The notes: generated from the sequence alone by a model not told the origin. 64,000 bases of DNA from SZUA-146 sp963922815 (GCA_963922815.1 CAWUKD010000002.1:1-64000), one strand, 5' to 3'; numbered from the stretch's first letter, positions 26,654-35,693 are shown. Translations and numbers: made by a program.

Positions 26654-26737
26654 ATGAATTCGACCAAGCGCGACTTACTGATGAGCCGCTGGACAGGCTG
26701 GGGCCGGCAATGTGACGCGTTAAGCGCCTGCGGGTAG
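26654..26737 (+). CDS. Possible 27-residue small ORF
   Basis: An ATG with GGAGAG about seven bases upstream opens a 27-codon frame (MNSTKRDLLMSRWTGWGRQC...) between two minus-strand genes. Only the ribosome-binding site supports it; no family is recognised. Confidence 0.2.
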   Translation: MNSTKRDLLMSRWTGWGRQCDALSACG

Positions 26738-26803
26738 CCTAACTCAAACCGCGCCGACCGGTGGGATGGGCCCCGAGGCCGGTTTGGTCGAGAGCTCCGG
26801 GAA

Positions 26804-27133
26804 CTATGTTTTCTTGCTGTTGCGGCAGGCTGCTTCCCAGGCCAGCGTGGCCCAGCGTTTCATTTCGTCCGGGTCTTCGAGGGTTTCGGGAGGCGCTTCG
26901 TAGTAACTCATTTTTACCAGCTTGCCGGCTTTGTTGTACATGAACGGCTGTGAACCCGCCGCTTTGAACAAGGATAAGGTATCGCTATCGATCTTCAGGT
27001 AAAGCGTGTCGTCGGCTACCAGTCCGATCATGAGTCCGTCGTGATAGATGCCGTAACCACCAAACATGCGTTTGCTGTTGACGCTGCCAAACTCGGCGAA
27101 TTGTTCCTGCAGGAAATCCACAAATTCAGACAT
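26804..27133 (-). CDS. TfoX/Sxy N-terminal domain protein
   Basis: A 109-residue protein made only of the TfoX N-terminal domain: VNSKRMFGGYGIYHDGLMIGLVADDTLYLKID, and KMSYYEAPPETLEDPDEMKRWATLAWEAA. Full-length Sxy/TfoX has about 200 residues with a second helix-hairpin domain and activates competence genes with CRP. Stand-alone N-terminal proteins like this are common and of unclear role, so competence control should not be assumed. Confidence 0.88.
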   Translation of the reverse strand: MSEFVDFLQEQFAEFGSVNSKRMFGGYGIYHDGLMIGLVADDTLYLKIDSDTLSLFKAAGSQPFMYNKAGKLVKMSYYEAPPETLEDPDEMKRWATLAWEAACRNSKKT

Positions 27134-27187
27134 TAGTCATTCCCGTGATGTGATTTCAGGTGACTCGCGAACGTCATTTCGCAAGTG

Positions 27188-27625
27188 CTATTTGGGGCTT
27201 GTCGAATTCTCGCTCTCACGACAGTCAATCCACTCGGTATCGCCGTCGACGTAGAGTTCTTTTTTCCAGATGGGAACCCGAGCCTTCACTTCGTCGATAA
27301 TGTACCGGCACGCCCTGAACGCTGCATCGCGATGATCGCTGCCGGCGCCGACCCAGACGGCGATGCCGCCGATGGCCAGGGGGCCAATACGATGCTGGCA
27401 ACGCGCGGTGCGCACGTCAAAGCGCTCAAGCGCTTCGTTGATGATGGCATTTCCTTCGCGCACGGCGAGTGCTTCGTAGGCTTCATAGTGCAGTCCCCGC
27501 ACGGATCGCCCTTCGTTGTGATCCCGAACCCAGCCCTCAAAGGATACAAATCCGCCCGAGGCATCGTGGGCATGCTCGGAGCGCAGTGCGTCAGTATCAA
27601 TATCGCTGTCGGTCAATTCGAACAC
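27188..27625 (-). CDS. moaE: Molybdopterin synthase catalytic subunit MoaE
   Basis: A 145-residue large subunit of molybdopterin synthase, which transfers sulphur from MoaD thiocarboxylate to cyclic pyranopterin monophosphate. Family features are GGFVSFEGWVRDHNEGRSVRGLHYEAYEALA, HRIGPLAIGGIAVWVGAGSDHRDAAFRACRYIIDEVKARVPIWKKE with the active-site lysines in the last part. It is seven bases after moaD in a compact moaC-moaD-moaE run. Confidence 0.95.
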   Translation of the reverse strand: MFELTDSDIDTDALRSEHAHDASGGFVSFEGWVRDHNEGRSVRGLHYEAYEALAVREGNAIINEALERFDVRTARCQHRIGPLAIGGIAVWVGAGSDHRDAAFRACRYIIDEVKARVPIWKKELYVDGDTEWIDCRESENSTSPK

Positions 27626-27632
27626 GAGTTGT

Positions 27633-27875
27633 TTAGCCCCCGGACACAGGCGGAATAAAGACCAGACGATCGCCGTCGCTTAACGCGTGACTCCAGGGTG
27701 CAAACTCATCGTTTACGGCAAGCTTCAGGTCGTCAACGGTTTGAGTGAAGCCGTGTTGATTGACGAGCAGTGCATAAATTTCCGTGGCGTCTGTCAAATC
27801 TGTACTCAGCGACTGTGAGTTGATACCCGCCTGTTCACGCAGCGCGGCGAAGTATTCAATATGAAGCGTAATCAT
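27633..27875 (-). CDS. moaD: Molybdopterin synthase sulphur carrier subunit MoaD
   Basis: An 80-residue ubiquitin-like sulphur carrier ending in the required Gly-Gly (FIPPVSGG), whose terminal carboxylate is adenylated and thiocarboxylated. It overlaps the end of moaC by four bases, indicating translational coupling, and is directly upstream of its partner moaE. Confidence 0.93.
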   Translation of the reverse strand: MITLHIEYFAALREQAGINSQSLSTDLTDATEIYALLVNQHGFTQTVDDLKLAVNDEFAPWSHALSDGDRLVFIPPVSGG

Positions 27876-28348
27876 GCTTGGCCAACGTCGGATTTTCCGC
27901 CGGTTTTCCTAACCAGGTGCGTTTCGCGGATGACAATATCGTGAGACAGCGCCTTGCACATGTCGTAAAGCGTCAGCGCCGCTACCGATGCACCGGTCAT
28001 GGCTTCCATTTCCACGCCAGTCCTGTGCACGACTTTGCAGGTTGCGGTGACCACCAGCGCGTTTGAGTCTTCGTCTTCAGTGATGTCAATGTGGATGCTG
28101 TCCAGTGGCAGTGGATGGCAAAACGGGATGAGTTCATGCGTACGTTTTGCTGCCATGACGCCGGCGATAATGGCGGTGTCGATGATCGGTCCTTTCTTGC
28201 TTCGCAGTCCCTGCGAGTGCAGCGCGGCAAACACTTCCGGCGGAAACACAACCTGCGACTCGGCGGTGGCGCTTCGTGCGGTGGCCGTTTTTTCGGACAC
28301 ATCGACCATCGTGGGTTTGTTGTGCTTGTCTACGTGCGAGATAGCCAC
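27872..28348 (-). CDS. moaC: Cyclic pyranopterin monophosphate synthase MoaC
   Basis: This 158-residue protein has family motifs MVDVSEKTATARSATAE, KKGPIIDTAIIAGVMAAKRTHELIPFCHPLP and VVHRTGVEMEAMTGASVAALTLYDMCKA, where the histidines and aspartate of the active site lie. It completes the conversion of GTP, after MoaA, to cPMP. It is divergent from moaA with about 140 bp between them, so both directions probably share a control region. Confidence 0.95.
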   Translation of the reverse strand: MAISHVDKHNKPTMVDVSEKTATARSATAESQVVFPPEVFAALHSQGLRSKKGPIIDTAIIAGVMAAKRTHELIPFCHPLPLDSIHIDITEDEDSNALVVTATCKVVHRTGVEMEAMTGASVAALTLYDMCKALSHDIVIRETHLVRKTGGKSDVGQA

Positions 28349-28486
28349 GGCGAAGATCCTGTGTGTCGCGAGATGACCGTAAAGTGTAACGCGAGGCAGG
28401 CCTGAAACAAACCTGAATTCCAGCCTGGTGTGATAGAATCGGGACTCTGCTCTGAATAAACGGGGCGTCCGCAGCCAGTGTCAAAC

Positions 28487-29500
28487 ATGTCCCAGGTAAA
28501 CTCCAGCACTTCTCCGGAATTACGTGATGCGTTTGGACGCCAGGTCACCTATTTGCGCATGTCCGTCACGGACCGGTGCGATTTTCGATGTCGCTATTGC
28601 ATGGATGAGAATCCGACGTTCCTCCCCCGAAAGAACGTGCTGAGCCTCGAAGAACTGGCGCTGGTTGGCAAGGCGATGATCGGCCTCGGCGTGAACAAGA
28701 TTAGACTGACCGGGGGTGAGCCGCTGGTCCGCCGCGACGTATTGTGGCTGGTGCAGCAGCTGGGTCTGGAATCCGGTCTCGAAGACTTTGCCATGACTAC
28801 CAATGGATCGCAGCTGGCAAAATACGCGGTCGACCTGGCAAAGGCGGGGCTGAAGCGATTGAATGTCAGCGTCGATACCCTGGATGCACTTACCTTTCGT
28901 GACCTGACACGAATCGGTGACCTGGATCAGGTGCTCGACGGAATCAGGCATGCACAAGAGGCCGGGTTTCGTCGTATAAAACTTAACAGCGTAGTCATGC
29001 GTGGTTTTAACGACGGCCAGATTCTCCCGCTTCTGGATTACGTTCTGGAACGGAACATGGATATCAGTTTCATCGAAGAAATGCCGCTGGGTGTGGTGAC
29101 CGACCACAGTCGCAAAGACGCTTTCTTTTCCAGTCAGGAAGTTCGCGACGTGATTGACGCCCGGTATCATCTGGTGCGTTCCTCTGACACGACCGGTGGC
29201 CCGTCGCGCTACTGGACGATTGACGGTTATCAGAGTCGCATCGGGTTTATCAGCCCCCATAGTGAAAACTTCTGCTCAACCTGCAACCGGGTTCGACTAA
29301 CGGCCGAGGGCAAATTGTTGCTGTGCCTCGGACACGAAAATGCGCTTGATCTGAGGGCCGTGACCCGGGCGCACCCGGGCAGCGTTGAAGCGATTCAGTC
29401 GGCAGTCCTCGACGGCATCCGGCACAAGCCCGAACGGCACGAATTCAGTCACGAACCCGAAGTCAAAGTGCTTCGATATATGCACCACACTGGCGGATAG
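28487..29500 (+). CDS. moaA: GTP 3',8-cyclase MoaA (radical SAM)
   Basis: A 337-residue enzyme catalysing the first step of molybdenum cofactor synthesis. The radical SAM cluster is C31-x3-C35-x2-C38 (CDFRCRYCM); the C-terminal cluster is CSTCNRVRLTAEGKLLLC. The protein ends in the conserved double glycine (MHHTGG) needed for activity. ATG 28487 is used; a GTG nine bases upstream is possible. A TAGAAT -10-like hexamer lies about 50 bp upstream. I do not see an obvious Moco riboswitch in the short leader. Confidence 0.95.
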   Translation: MSQVNSSTSPELRDAFGRQVTYLRMSVTDRCDFRCRYCMDENPTFLPRKNVLSLEELALVGKAMIGLGVNKIRLTGGEPLVRRDVLWLVQQLGLESGLEDFAMTTNGSQLAKYAVDLAKAGLKRLNVSVDTLDALTFRDLTRIGDLDQVLDGIRHAQEAGFRRIKLNSVVMRGFNDGQILPLLDYVLERNMDISFIEEMPLGVVTDHSRKDAFFSSQEVRDVIDARYHLVRSSDTTGGPSRYWTIDGYQSRIGFISPHSENFCSTCNRVRLTAEGKLLLCLGHENALDLRAVTRAHPGSVEAIQSAVLDGIRHKPERHEFSHEPEVKVLRYMHHTGG

Positions 29501-29508
29501 CCCGTGCA

Positions 29509-30078
29509 ATGATAGCTGCGGTGCGCGATCAGGTGACCGGCGTGGTTCTGGCAGGAGGGCAATCTCTTCGCATGGGTGGTCGTAACAAGGCGCTCGTGGA
29601 GTTTCACGGCAAGCGTTTGTATCAATATGCCGTTGGCAACCTCGAAGCGTGCTCCAGCCGGATCTGTATCAATGCCAATCGGGACGAGGACGTGTTTCTC
29701 GAAGCCGGATTTGATGTTGTTGGGGACGGATATTTTGCGGGCCACGGTCCTGTCGCCGGCCTACGTGCAGCGCTAAAATTTGCCTCGACGCCCTACGTGG
29801 CGATCGCGTCATGTGATCAGATGGAACTGCCCGATGAGGTCTACCGGACGCTCTGTGCTGAAGTGACCCAGACGTCGGCGGTTTACGCGGTTAGCGGCAG
29901 CGACCTGATTCCTACCTGTGCGGTCTTGCCCGTAACATTTGAAGTGGCCGCGACTGCGGCACTGACTTCCGGACAGCGCGCTTTGACCCGATTCATGGAT
30001 GAGATTGGGCGACAGGTTCGGTTTGATCACGTGACGTTTTCCAATCTGAATTACCGGCACCAGGTTAAACCGGAATGA
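29509..30078 (+). CDS. mobA: Molybdenum cofactor guanylyltransferase MobA
   Basis: A 189-residue nucleotidyltransferase with the MobA signature GVVLAGGQSLRMGGRNKALVEF, a central DVVGDGYFAGHGPVAGLRAALKF segment and the metal-binding YVAIASCDQMELP. It would attach GMP from GTP to Mo-molybdopterin for DMSO-reductase-type enzymes. It starts eight bases after moaA and overlaps the next gene by four bases, so it is in the same operon. Confidence 0.9.
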   Translation: MIAAVRDQVTGVVLAGGQSLRMGGRNKALVEFHGKRLYQYAVGNLEACSSRICINANRDEDVFLEAGFDVVGDGYFAGHGPVAGLRAALKFASTPYVAIASCDQMELPDEVYRTLCAEVTQTSAVYAVSGSDLIPTCAVLPVTFEVAATAALTSGQRALTRFMDEIGRQVRFDHVTFSNLNYRHQVKPE

Positions 30079-30836
30079 ACGCGGTAATCGTTCCGGCGTT
30101 TTTCGCGACGGCATTGCTGTATGCCATGGTGGGATTCGGCGGCGGGTCGACCTATGCGGCCATTCTTTCACTCACCGATCTTGACTATACGCTGCTGCCG
30201 ATTCTGGTTCTGGTGTGCAATCTTGTGGTGGTCAGCGGGGGCGTCTACCAGTATTGGCGTGCGCAGCTGATTGACTGGAAATTCGTGCTGCCGCTGGTGC
30301 TTGTGTCAGTGCCGTGCGCATTGATTGGCGGTGCCATGATCGTTTCCAGGCGTTACTTTCTGCTCACGCTCGGAGCGGCGCTGCTGGTGTCCGGTGTTCT
30401 GTTGATCTGGCGGCGCAACGAAGTGGCGGCGGATGACGGAATAACCCGAAACTGGCTGATCGCGGCGCCTGTACTGGGTGGTAGTCTGGGGTTGCTGGCC
30501 GGTCTGATTGGTATTGGTGGCGGTATTTTTCTGGCTCCGATCATGCATCATCTAAAGCTCGCGAGCCCCAAAAGGATTGCGGCTACGGCCAGCTTCTTTA
30601 TCTTGGTAAACTCGCTGGCGGGACTGGCCGGACAATTGAGCAAGCATTCGATCGACAGTCTGGCCCTGGAACGGTTTGGCGCGTTTGTCTGGCTGCCGCT
30701 GGCGGTGCTCGTTGCCGGTCAAATCGGTAGCCGCGTGAGCGTACGGTTGCTGTCCGGACGATGGATAAAGGTATTAACCGGCGTGCTGGTGGTTTTTGTC
30801 GGGCTTCGCCTGCTGTGGCAAAACGGCCTGGGCTAA
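30075..30836 (+). CDS. TauE/SafE family sulphite exporter-like permease
   Basis: A 253-residue membrane protein with about eight helices. Family motifs are MVGFGGGSTYAAIL near the start and LLAGLIGIGGGIFLAPIMHHLKLASPKRIAATASFF in the second half, the two GGG repeats of the TauE/SafE fold. It is translationally coupled to mobA and followed by moaB. Its place inside the Moco operon hints at an oxyanion (sulphite, molybdate or sulphur compound) connected with a molybdoenzyme such as sulphite dehydrogenase, but this is inference. Confidence 0.88.
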   Translation: MNAVIVPAFFATALLYAMVGFGGGSTYAAILSLTDLDYTLLPILVLVCNLVVVSGGVYQYWRAQLIDWKFVLPLVLVSVPCALIGGAMIVSRRYFLLTLGAALLVSGVLLIWRRNEVAADDGITRNWLIAAPVLGGSLGLLAGLIGIGGGIFLAPIMHHLKLASPKRIAATASFFILVNSLAGLAGQLSKHSIDSLALERFGAFVWLPLAVLVAGQIGSRVSVRLLSGRWIKVLTGVLVVFVGLRLLWQNGLG

Positions 30837-30850
30837 CTAATGAGGATCTG

Positions 30851-31360
30851 ATGAATCAACAATTCCTGACTATTGCAGTACTCACCGTTTCGGATACCCG
30901 AACGCTGGAAAACGATACTTCCGGTGATTATCTGGAGCGCGCCTTGCAGGATGCGGGTCATCAGCTGGCGCACCGATTGCTGGTTAAAGATGACATTTAC
31001 GACATTCGGGCAGTCGTCTCCGAATGGATTGCGTCCCGCGACATTCAGGTTGTATTGATCACGGGAGGTACCGGTTTTTCCGGGCGCGATTCAACGCCTG
31101 AAGCGGTCATACCTCTACTCGACAAACAGGTGGAGGGCTTCGGTGAAGTCTTTCGCCAGATTTCGCACACAGAAATTGGAAGTTCCACGATCCAGTCCCG
31201 CGCACTGGCGGGTCTTGCCAACCAAACGCTGGTCGCATGCATGCCGGGTTCAACCGGGGCCTGCCGCACGGCATGGGCGAATCTGCTCAAAGAACAGCTC
31301 GACAGTACCCATAAGCCCTGCAATTTCGTGGGCATATTGCTGGCGGGGAACGGGTCCTGA
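30851..31360 (+). CDS. moaB: Molybdenum cofactor biosynthesis protein MoaB
   Basis: A 169-residue protein of the MoaB/Mog fold, which adenylates molybdopterin before metal insertion. I chose ATG 30851, preceded by GAGGAT, although the frame is open from 30761 inside the previous gene. Signatures are VLTVSDTRTLENDTSGDYLERAL, VVLITGGTGFSGRDSTPEAVIPLL and CMPGSTGACRTAW. It precedes moeA by three bases. Confidence 0.93.
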   Translation: MNQQFLTIAVLTVSDTRTLENDTSGDYLERALQDAGHQLAHRLLVKDDIYDIRAVVSEWIASRDIQVVLITGGTGFSGRDSTPEAVIPLLDKQVEGFGEVFRQISHTEIGSSTIQSRALAGLANQTLVACMPGSTGACRTAWANLLKEQLDSTHKPCNFVGILLAGNGS

Positions 31361-31363
31361 TGC

Positions 31364-32584
31364 ATGAATGACCGCGTCTCGTTGAGTCTCGAAGACGCCT
31401 GGTCGCGTCTTGAGGCCGCGGTGCCTGCTGCACGACCTCGCATTGAGCGTGTGCCGGTTACGGAGGCTAACGGACGAGTATTGGCCGAGCTGGTCACTGC
31501 TCGCGCTGATTCACCGCCTGCGGATAACTCGGCGATGGACGGCTTCGCACTGAACTCGAAAGACGTCCGCACCGGTCAGTCACTCAACGTATCCCAGCGC
31601 ATTGCCGCTGGAACGGCGCCACACGCGCTTGAGCCCGGCACGGCCGCCCGAATCTTTACCGGAGCCGTTATACCTGACGGCGCCGATAGCGTAGTTATTC
31701 AGGAGAACTGCGACTTCAGCGATACTCAGGTGACGATTCGCGAGGGTTTGCGCGCCGGAGCCAACATTCGGCGCCGCGCAGGTGATATTTCGCAGGGTGA
31801 CGTGGTCGTGGATGCACACACCAGGCTGCGACCGCAGGAAATGGGCCTGATTCTGTCCGCCGGCGTAGCCGAAGTTGCCGTCTATGCGCCTTTACGCGTT
31901 GGCGTCATCGCAACCGGTGACGAGCTGATCGACGTGACTTCTCTTGAAGGCCCGGATTCAGGCGCGCCGGCGACCGGGAAAATTTTCGAGTCCAATTCAC
32001 CCATGATTGCGGCACGACTGCAGGACCTCGGGTGTGTCGCTAGCCGCTACAGGGCGCGGGATACCAAAGTGGACACGATCAGCGTGCTGTCACGCGCGAT
32101 CGATGAAAACGATATGGTGCTGACGATAGGCGGCGTATCGGTAGGCGAAGAGGACCATGTGCAGGTCGCGCTCAATCACATAGGTCGCACTGAATTCTGG
32201 AAAATAAACATTAAGCCGGGCAAGCCGTTCTTGTTTGGAACCGCATCGGGCAAGCCGGTCATGGGTCTGCCCGGTAATCCCGTGTCGTCATTCGTCACCT
32301 TCCATCTGTTCTGTACGCCCTTTTTGCAGCAGCTTCAGGGTGGTCGGTTTACGCGACCCGTGCGACTGCCGGCCGTCGCCGGCTTTAGCAGTGACCGCGT
32401 CAGTGATCGTGTTGATCATCTGCGCGGGCGCATTGTCTCCTACAGTCCTGAACTGGTGGTTGAACCGGTCGGCACCCAGTCGTCTTCCATTCAGGGGGCC
32501 CTGTGCGCGGCCGATGTGCTGATCGTGATACCGGTCAACACACCGGTGGCGGTCGGTCAGCCCCTCACCGTCATGCTGCTGTAA
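31364..32584 (+). CDS. moeA: Molybdopterin molybdotransferase MoeA
   Basis: A 406-residue enzyme that inserts molybdate into adenylated molybdopterin. Key motifs are DSPPADNSAMDGFAL, RIFTGAVIPDGADSVVIQE, VGVIATGDEL (domain III, MPT-binding), GGVSVGEEDHV and PGKPFLFGTASGKPVMGLPGNPVSS. It ends the plus-strand Moco operon moaA-mobA-tauE-moaB-moeA. With moaCDE on the other strand, the pathway in the window is complete except for molybdate uptake and MoeB-type activation of MoaD. Confidence 0.95.
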   Translation: MNDRVSLSLEDAWSRLEAAVPAARPRIERVPVTEANGRVLAELVTARADSPPADNSAMDGFALNSKDVRTGQSLNVSQRIAAGTAPHALEPGTAARIFTGAVIPDGADSVVIQENCDFSDTQVTIREGLRAGANIRRRAGDISQGDVVVDAHTRLRPQEMGLILSAGVAEVAVYAPLRVGVIATGDELIDVTSLEGPDSGAPATGKIFESNSPMIAARLQDLGCVASRYRARDTKVDTISVLSRAIDENDMVLTIGGVSVGEEDHVQVALNHIGRTEFWKINIKPGKPFLFGTASGKPVMGLPGNPVSSFVTFHLFCTPFLQQLQGGRFTRPVRLPAVAGFSSDRVSDRVDHLRGRIVSYSPELVVEPVGTQSSSIQGALCAADVLIVIPVNTPVAVGQPLTVMLL

Positions 32585-32632
32585 GCTCGTTTGTCCGGGA
32601 GATGGCCGGCTCATCACCCGGAAGAATCGACC

Positions 32633-33178
32633 CTATTTAAAGTTGACGCCTGACGTCTCCGCTACAAGAGCTGGTCGGTAGTTGATGACCTTGGTGCCTG
32701 CAATCAGGTCGTGCAGGCAGCGTTTGTCGTCCCGGAAAATAAACAGCGCATTCACCAGGCCGGCGAGTTGGCCAATGCCGGGTACCTGGCTGACCAGCCA
32801 CAAGGGTACGTAACGCTGTCCTATGAGCTTGCCAAGCGGCAGGAGTTGCTCGCTGTCCACCGATACGATTTGCGTACCCATCAGCAGTTTGCCGACGGAC
32901 TGCCCCTTCTTTTTAAGCAGGTGAGCGTTGATGGCCAGAAACACGACAATCCCCAGAACGGCCAGCAAAATAACTTCGGCAAAAGACTGGGTTCCGCTGG
33001 CTGCCCGGTCGATGTAGCCGGTCATGAAGATCAGCGGCAGCGTAACCAGACCGATAAGCAAGCCGTCTATCAGCGCGCCAAAAAACCGCTTCCACCGTGA
33101 GGCGAGTTCTCCAGGAGCATGATCACTCGATGTAATATCAGCATTGGGTGGTGTGTACGGATTTTCGGTAGTCATCAA
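32633..33178 (-). CDS. RDD family membrane protein (second copy)
   Basis: A 181-residue protein with an RDD domain after a proline-rich N-terminus (ENPYTPPNADITSSDHAPGELASRWKRFFGALIDGLLIGL). Three membrane segments follow, with KKKGQSVGKLLMGTQIV in the loop and a C-terminal DDKRCLHDLIAGTKVI motif. The NPYxPP start is common in RDD proteins. It converges with moeA. The function is unknown. Confidence 0.82.
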   Translation of the reverse strand: MMTTENPYTPPNADITSSDHAPGELASRWKRFFGALIDGLLIGLVTLPLIFMTGYIDRAASGTQSFAEVILLAVLGIVVFLAINAHLLKKKGQSVGKLLMGTQIVSVDSEQLLPLGKLIGQRYVPLWLVSQVPGIGQLAGLVNALFIFRDDKRCLHDLIAGTKVINYRPALVAETSGVNFK

Positions 33179-33336
33179 ACCTCTCCCGGGGCGTTGGTAA
33201 AATGTTGGCAGGCAATTATGACGGCGCCGCCCGCAGCGTTCGGGTCAGCGCGCCGGTTGTGTATGTTTTCGAACTCTGGCAGCCGCAGTAGCGGCATACC
33301 AGGCGAATGCCGTGCCCGAGCAACGTCGTTCAAGGG

Positions 33337-34665
33337 TTACCCCGTGGCGAACGTATGATCCGGGTTTTCAAGCATTTCCTTAATGGCCTGAATAAAGGCC
33401 GCGGCATCGTATCCGTCGACAAACCGGTGATCGAACGACGCAGATAAATTCATCATGCGACGAATGTGGATGCCACCGTTGACCACCATAGGTCGGTCCA
33501 CGGCCCTGTTTACCCCGATGATCGATACCTGTGGTTGATTGATAACCGGCGTCGATGCGATGCCGCCGAGTTTGCCGAGGCTCGTCACGGTAATGGTTGA
33601 GCCGGTTAACTGTGCTTTTGAGGCGGTGCCGTCGCGGGCGGCTTCGGCCGCCATGCCAATGGCCTGGGCCAGTTCAGGTAGCGACATGGCTTCGGCGTGG
33701 TGCACCACCGGTACTTTCAGGCCGTCCGGCGTCTGGGTGGCCACTCCGGCGTGCACCGGTTCATGCTGCACAATTACGTTGCGCTCTTTGTCGTACAGCG
33801 CGTTGCATTGGGGAAAGCGCGCCAGCGCTTTGGCGATGCACTGAACGAGCAAAGGCAGGTACGAAAACTTCAGATTGTACTGCGCGTACTGCTGATTAAG
33901 CGTTTGTCGAAATCGCTCCAGTTCGGTGATATCGATTTCTTCGATGTATGAAAAGTGCGGAATTTCAGATTTGCTGGCGCTCATTCGCTGGGCAATGACC
34001 CGGCGCATGCCAATAACCTTGATTTCCTTGGCTCCAACGCGTTTGCGCGGCGCGATGGGAGCAGGGCCACGTTTGAGCTTGGCCAGATGGGCGTCGAAAT
34101 CGCTTCGGAGTATGCGTCCGCGGGGGCCGCTGCTGCTTACGGTGGCAAGATCAATGCGGTGCTCTCTGGCCAGTCTTCGTATGACCGGTGACGTCAATAC
34201 CTTTGCCGAGGTAATGCTCTCCGGAATGCCGGCAGGCGCAGGGGCCGGCGGCGCATCGTTGGTGTGGTTGACAGCGGGAAGAGGTGGCGGTGCCGGAGCA
34301 ACCGGTATTGGCGCAGCGGGTGCCGCTTTCTGCGGGGCTGCCGGTCGATCTGCCGGAGCGGCGGGTTTGGCCGATTCCGTGGCGGGGGCGGGCGTCGATT
34401 TTCCGGTTGATCCGGACGCCGTGCCCGACGTGTCGAATACGACCAGCGGGGCGCCAACGGCGATGATGTCGCCGAGTTCGCCGCCTAACCGCACGATGGT
34501 TCCGGTGACAGGTGCGGGTACTTCAACGGCCGCTTTGTCCGTGAGCATGTCGGCTACGGGCTGGTCTTCCTTGACGAAGTCTCCGACTTTAACGTGCCAT
34601 TCGGATACTTCGGCCTCAACGGTTCCTTCTCCGAGGTCGGGTAGCGTAAAAATGTGTTCGCTCAT
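33337..34665 (-). CDS. bkdB: Dihydrolipoamide acyltransferase E2 of branched-chain 2-oxoacid dehydrogenase
   Basis: A 442-residue E2 core. One N-terminal lipoyl domain (residues 3-78) has the lipoylated lysine at K44 in LTDKAAVEV. A long Ala/Pro linker follows, then the peripheral subunit-binding domain (about 155-195, TSPVIRRLAREHRIDLATVSSSGPRGRI), and the catalytic domain ends with DHRFVDGYDAA carrying the active-site histidine and aspartate. One lipoyl domain and LxxxxLxDKA wording favour the branched-chain rather than the pyruvate enzyme. It overlaps the E1-beta stop by four bases. No E3 gene follows, so a shared dihydrolipoamide dehydrogenase must come from elsewhere. Confidence 0.9.
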   Translation of the reverse strand: MSEHIFTLPDLGEGTVEAEVSEWHVKVGDFVKEDQPVADMLTDKAAVEVPAPVTGTIVRLGGELGDIIAVGAPLVVFDTSGTASGSTGKSTPAPATESAKPAAPADRPAAPQKAAPAAPIPVAPAPPPLPAVNHTNDAPPAPAPAGIPESITSAKVLTSPVIRRLAREHRIDLATVSSSGPRGRILRSDFDAHLAKLKRGPAPIAPRKRVGAKEIKVIGMRRVIAQRMSASKSEIPHFSYIEEIDITELERFRQTLNQQYAQYNLKFSYLPLLVQCIAKALARFPQCNALYDKERNVIVQHEPVHAGVATQTPDGLKVPVVHHAEAMSLPELAQAIGMAAEAARDGTASKAQLTGSTITVTSLGKLGGIASTPVINQPQVSIIGVNRAVDRPMVVNGGIHIRRMMNLSASFDHRFVDGYDAAAFIQAIKEMLENPDHTFATG

Positions 34666-35681
34666 GCCGATTCCTTCATGACTTTTTTAATGGCCGCCAT
34701 GATGCGATGCGGGCCAGGAAAATACTCCCACTCGAACGCATGCGGGTAAGGCGTGTCCCAGCCGGTAACTCGCTGGATAGGGGCCGACAGGTTCCAGAAG
34801 CAGCGCTCCTGAATTTGTGCGGAAAGCTCGGCGCCGAATCCGCTGAAGCGCGTGGCCTCATGAACGATCAGGCAGCGGCCGGTTTTCTGTACCGACTCAA
34901 CGATGGTTTCGATGTCCAGCGGTAACATGCTGCGCAGGTCGATAATCTCTGCATCAAGATCGTTGTCACGTACGACGGCTTCACACACATGGACCATGGT
35001 GCCGTAGGTGATAATGGACAGGTCGCTACCGGGGCGTACAACATCCGCTTTGCCAATCGGGACCGTGTAGTAGCCTTCGTCGACCTCACCTTTCGGATGG
35101 TTCGCCCACGTGCTCGCAGGCTGTTTGGGATCGCCGAAGAAAGGACCGTTGTAAACCCGTTTGGGTTCGAAAAACACGACCGGGTCGTCGTCTTCAATGC
35201 TCGCGATGAGCAGACCCTTGGCGTCATACGGGTTGGAAGGCATAACCACTTTAATGCCGCACACGTGGGTGAAGATGCCTTCCGGACTTTGTGAGTGGGT
35301 CTGACCCCCCCGGATGCCCCCACCGCACGGTGAGCGCAGCGTCACAGGCGAATAAAAATCTCCCGCGCTACGGTAGCGCAGCCGCGCAAGCTCGCTGACA
35401 ATCTGGTCAAAGGCGGGGTAAATGTAGTCGGCAAACTGGATTTCAGCGACCGGACGGAGCCCGTTCACGCCCATGCCTATGGCCGTGGCGACAATGCCGG
35501 CTTCGGAAATTGGCGTATCAAATACGCGCTGTTCTCCGTAGCTTTTCTGCAGTCCTGCCGTGCAGTTGAATACGCCGCCGAAATAACCGACGTCCTGTCC
35601 CATCACGACAACGGACGAGTTGCGTTCCATCATGACGTCCATGGCGGAATTAATCGCCTGGACCATGTTCATCTTTGCCAT
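34662..35681 (-). CDS. bkdA2: 2-oxoisovalerate dehydrogenase E1 beta subunit
   Basis: A 339-residue transketolase-like beta subunit. NMVQAINSAMDVMMERNSSVVVMGQDVGYFGGVF and FDTPISEAGIVATAIGMGVNGLRPVAEIQFADYIYPAFDQI are typical of branched-chain or pyruvate E1-beta; EATRFSGFGAELSAQIQER lies in the C-terminal domain. It pairs with the upstream E1-alpha to decarboxylate 2-oxoacids from Val, Leu and Ile using thiamine diphosphate. It is 12 bp after E1-alpha and coupled to E2. Confidence 0.92.
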   Translation of the reverse strand: MAKMNMVQAINSAMDVMMERNSSVVVMGQDVGYFGGVFNCTAGLQKSYGEQRVFDTPISEAGIVATAIGMGVNGLRPVAEIQFADYIYPAFDQIVSELARLRYRSAGDFYSPVTLRSPCGGGIRGGQTHSQSPEGIFTHVCGIKVVMPSNPYDAKGLLIASIEDDDPVVFFEPKRVYNGPFFGDPKQPASTWANHPKGEVDEGYYTVPIGKADVVRPGSDLSIITYGTMVHVCEAVVRDNDLDAEIIDLRSMLPLDIETIVESVQKTGRCLIVHEATRFSGFGAELSAQIQERCFWNLSAPIQRVTGWDTPYPHAFEWEYFPGPHRIMAAIKKVMKESA

Positions 35682-35693
35682 CTGTATTGCCTT

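Noticed and set aside
26804..27133. Competence regulator TfoX/Sxy
   Set aside because: Only the N-terminal domain is present; the C-terminal domain of true TfoX is missing, so a competence role is not claimed.
28349..28486. Possible molybdenum cofactor riboswitch before moaA
   Set aside because: The leader is short and I could not find the conserved Moco RNA core; not supported.
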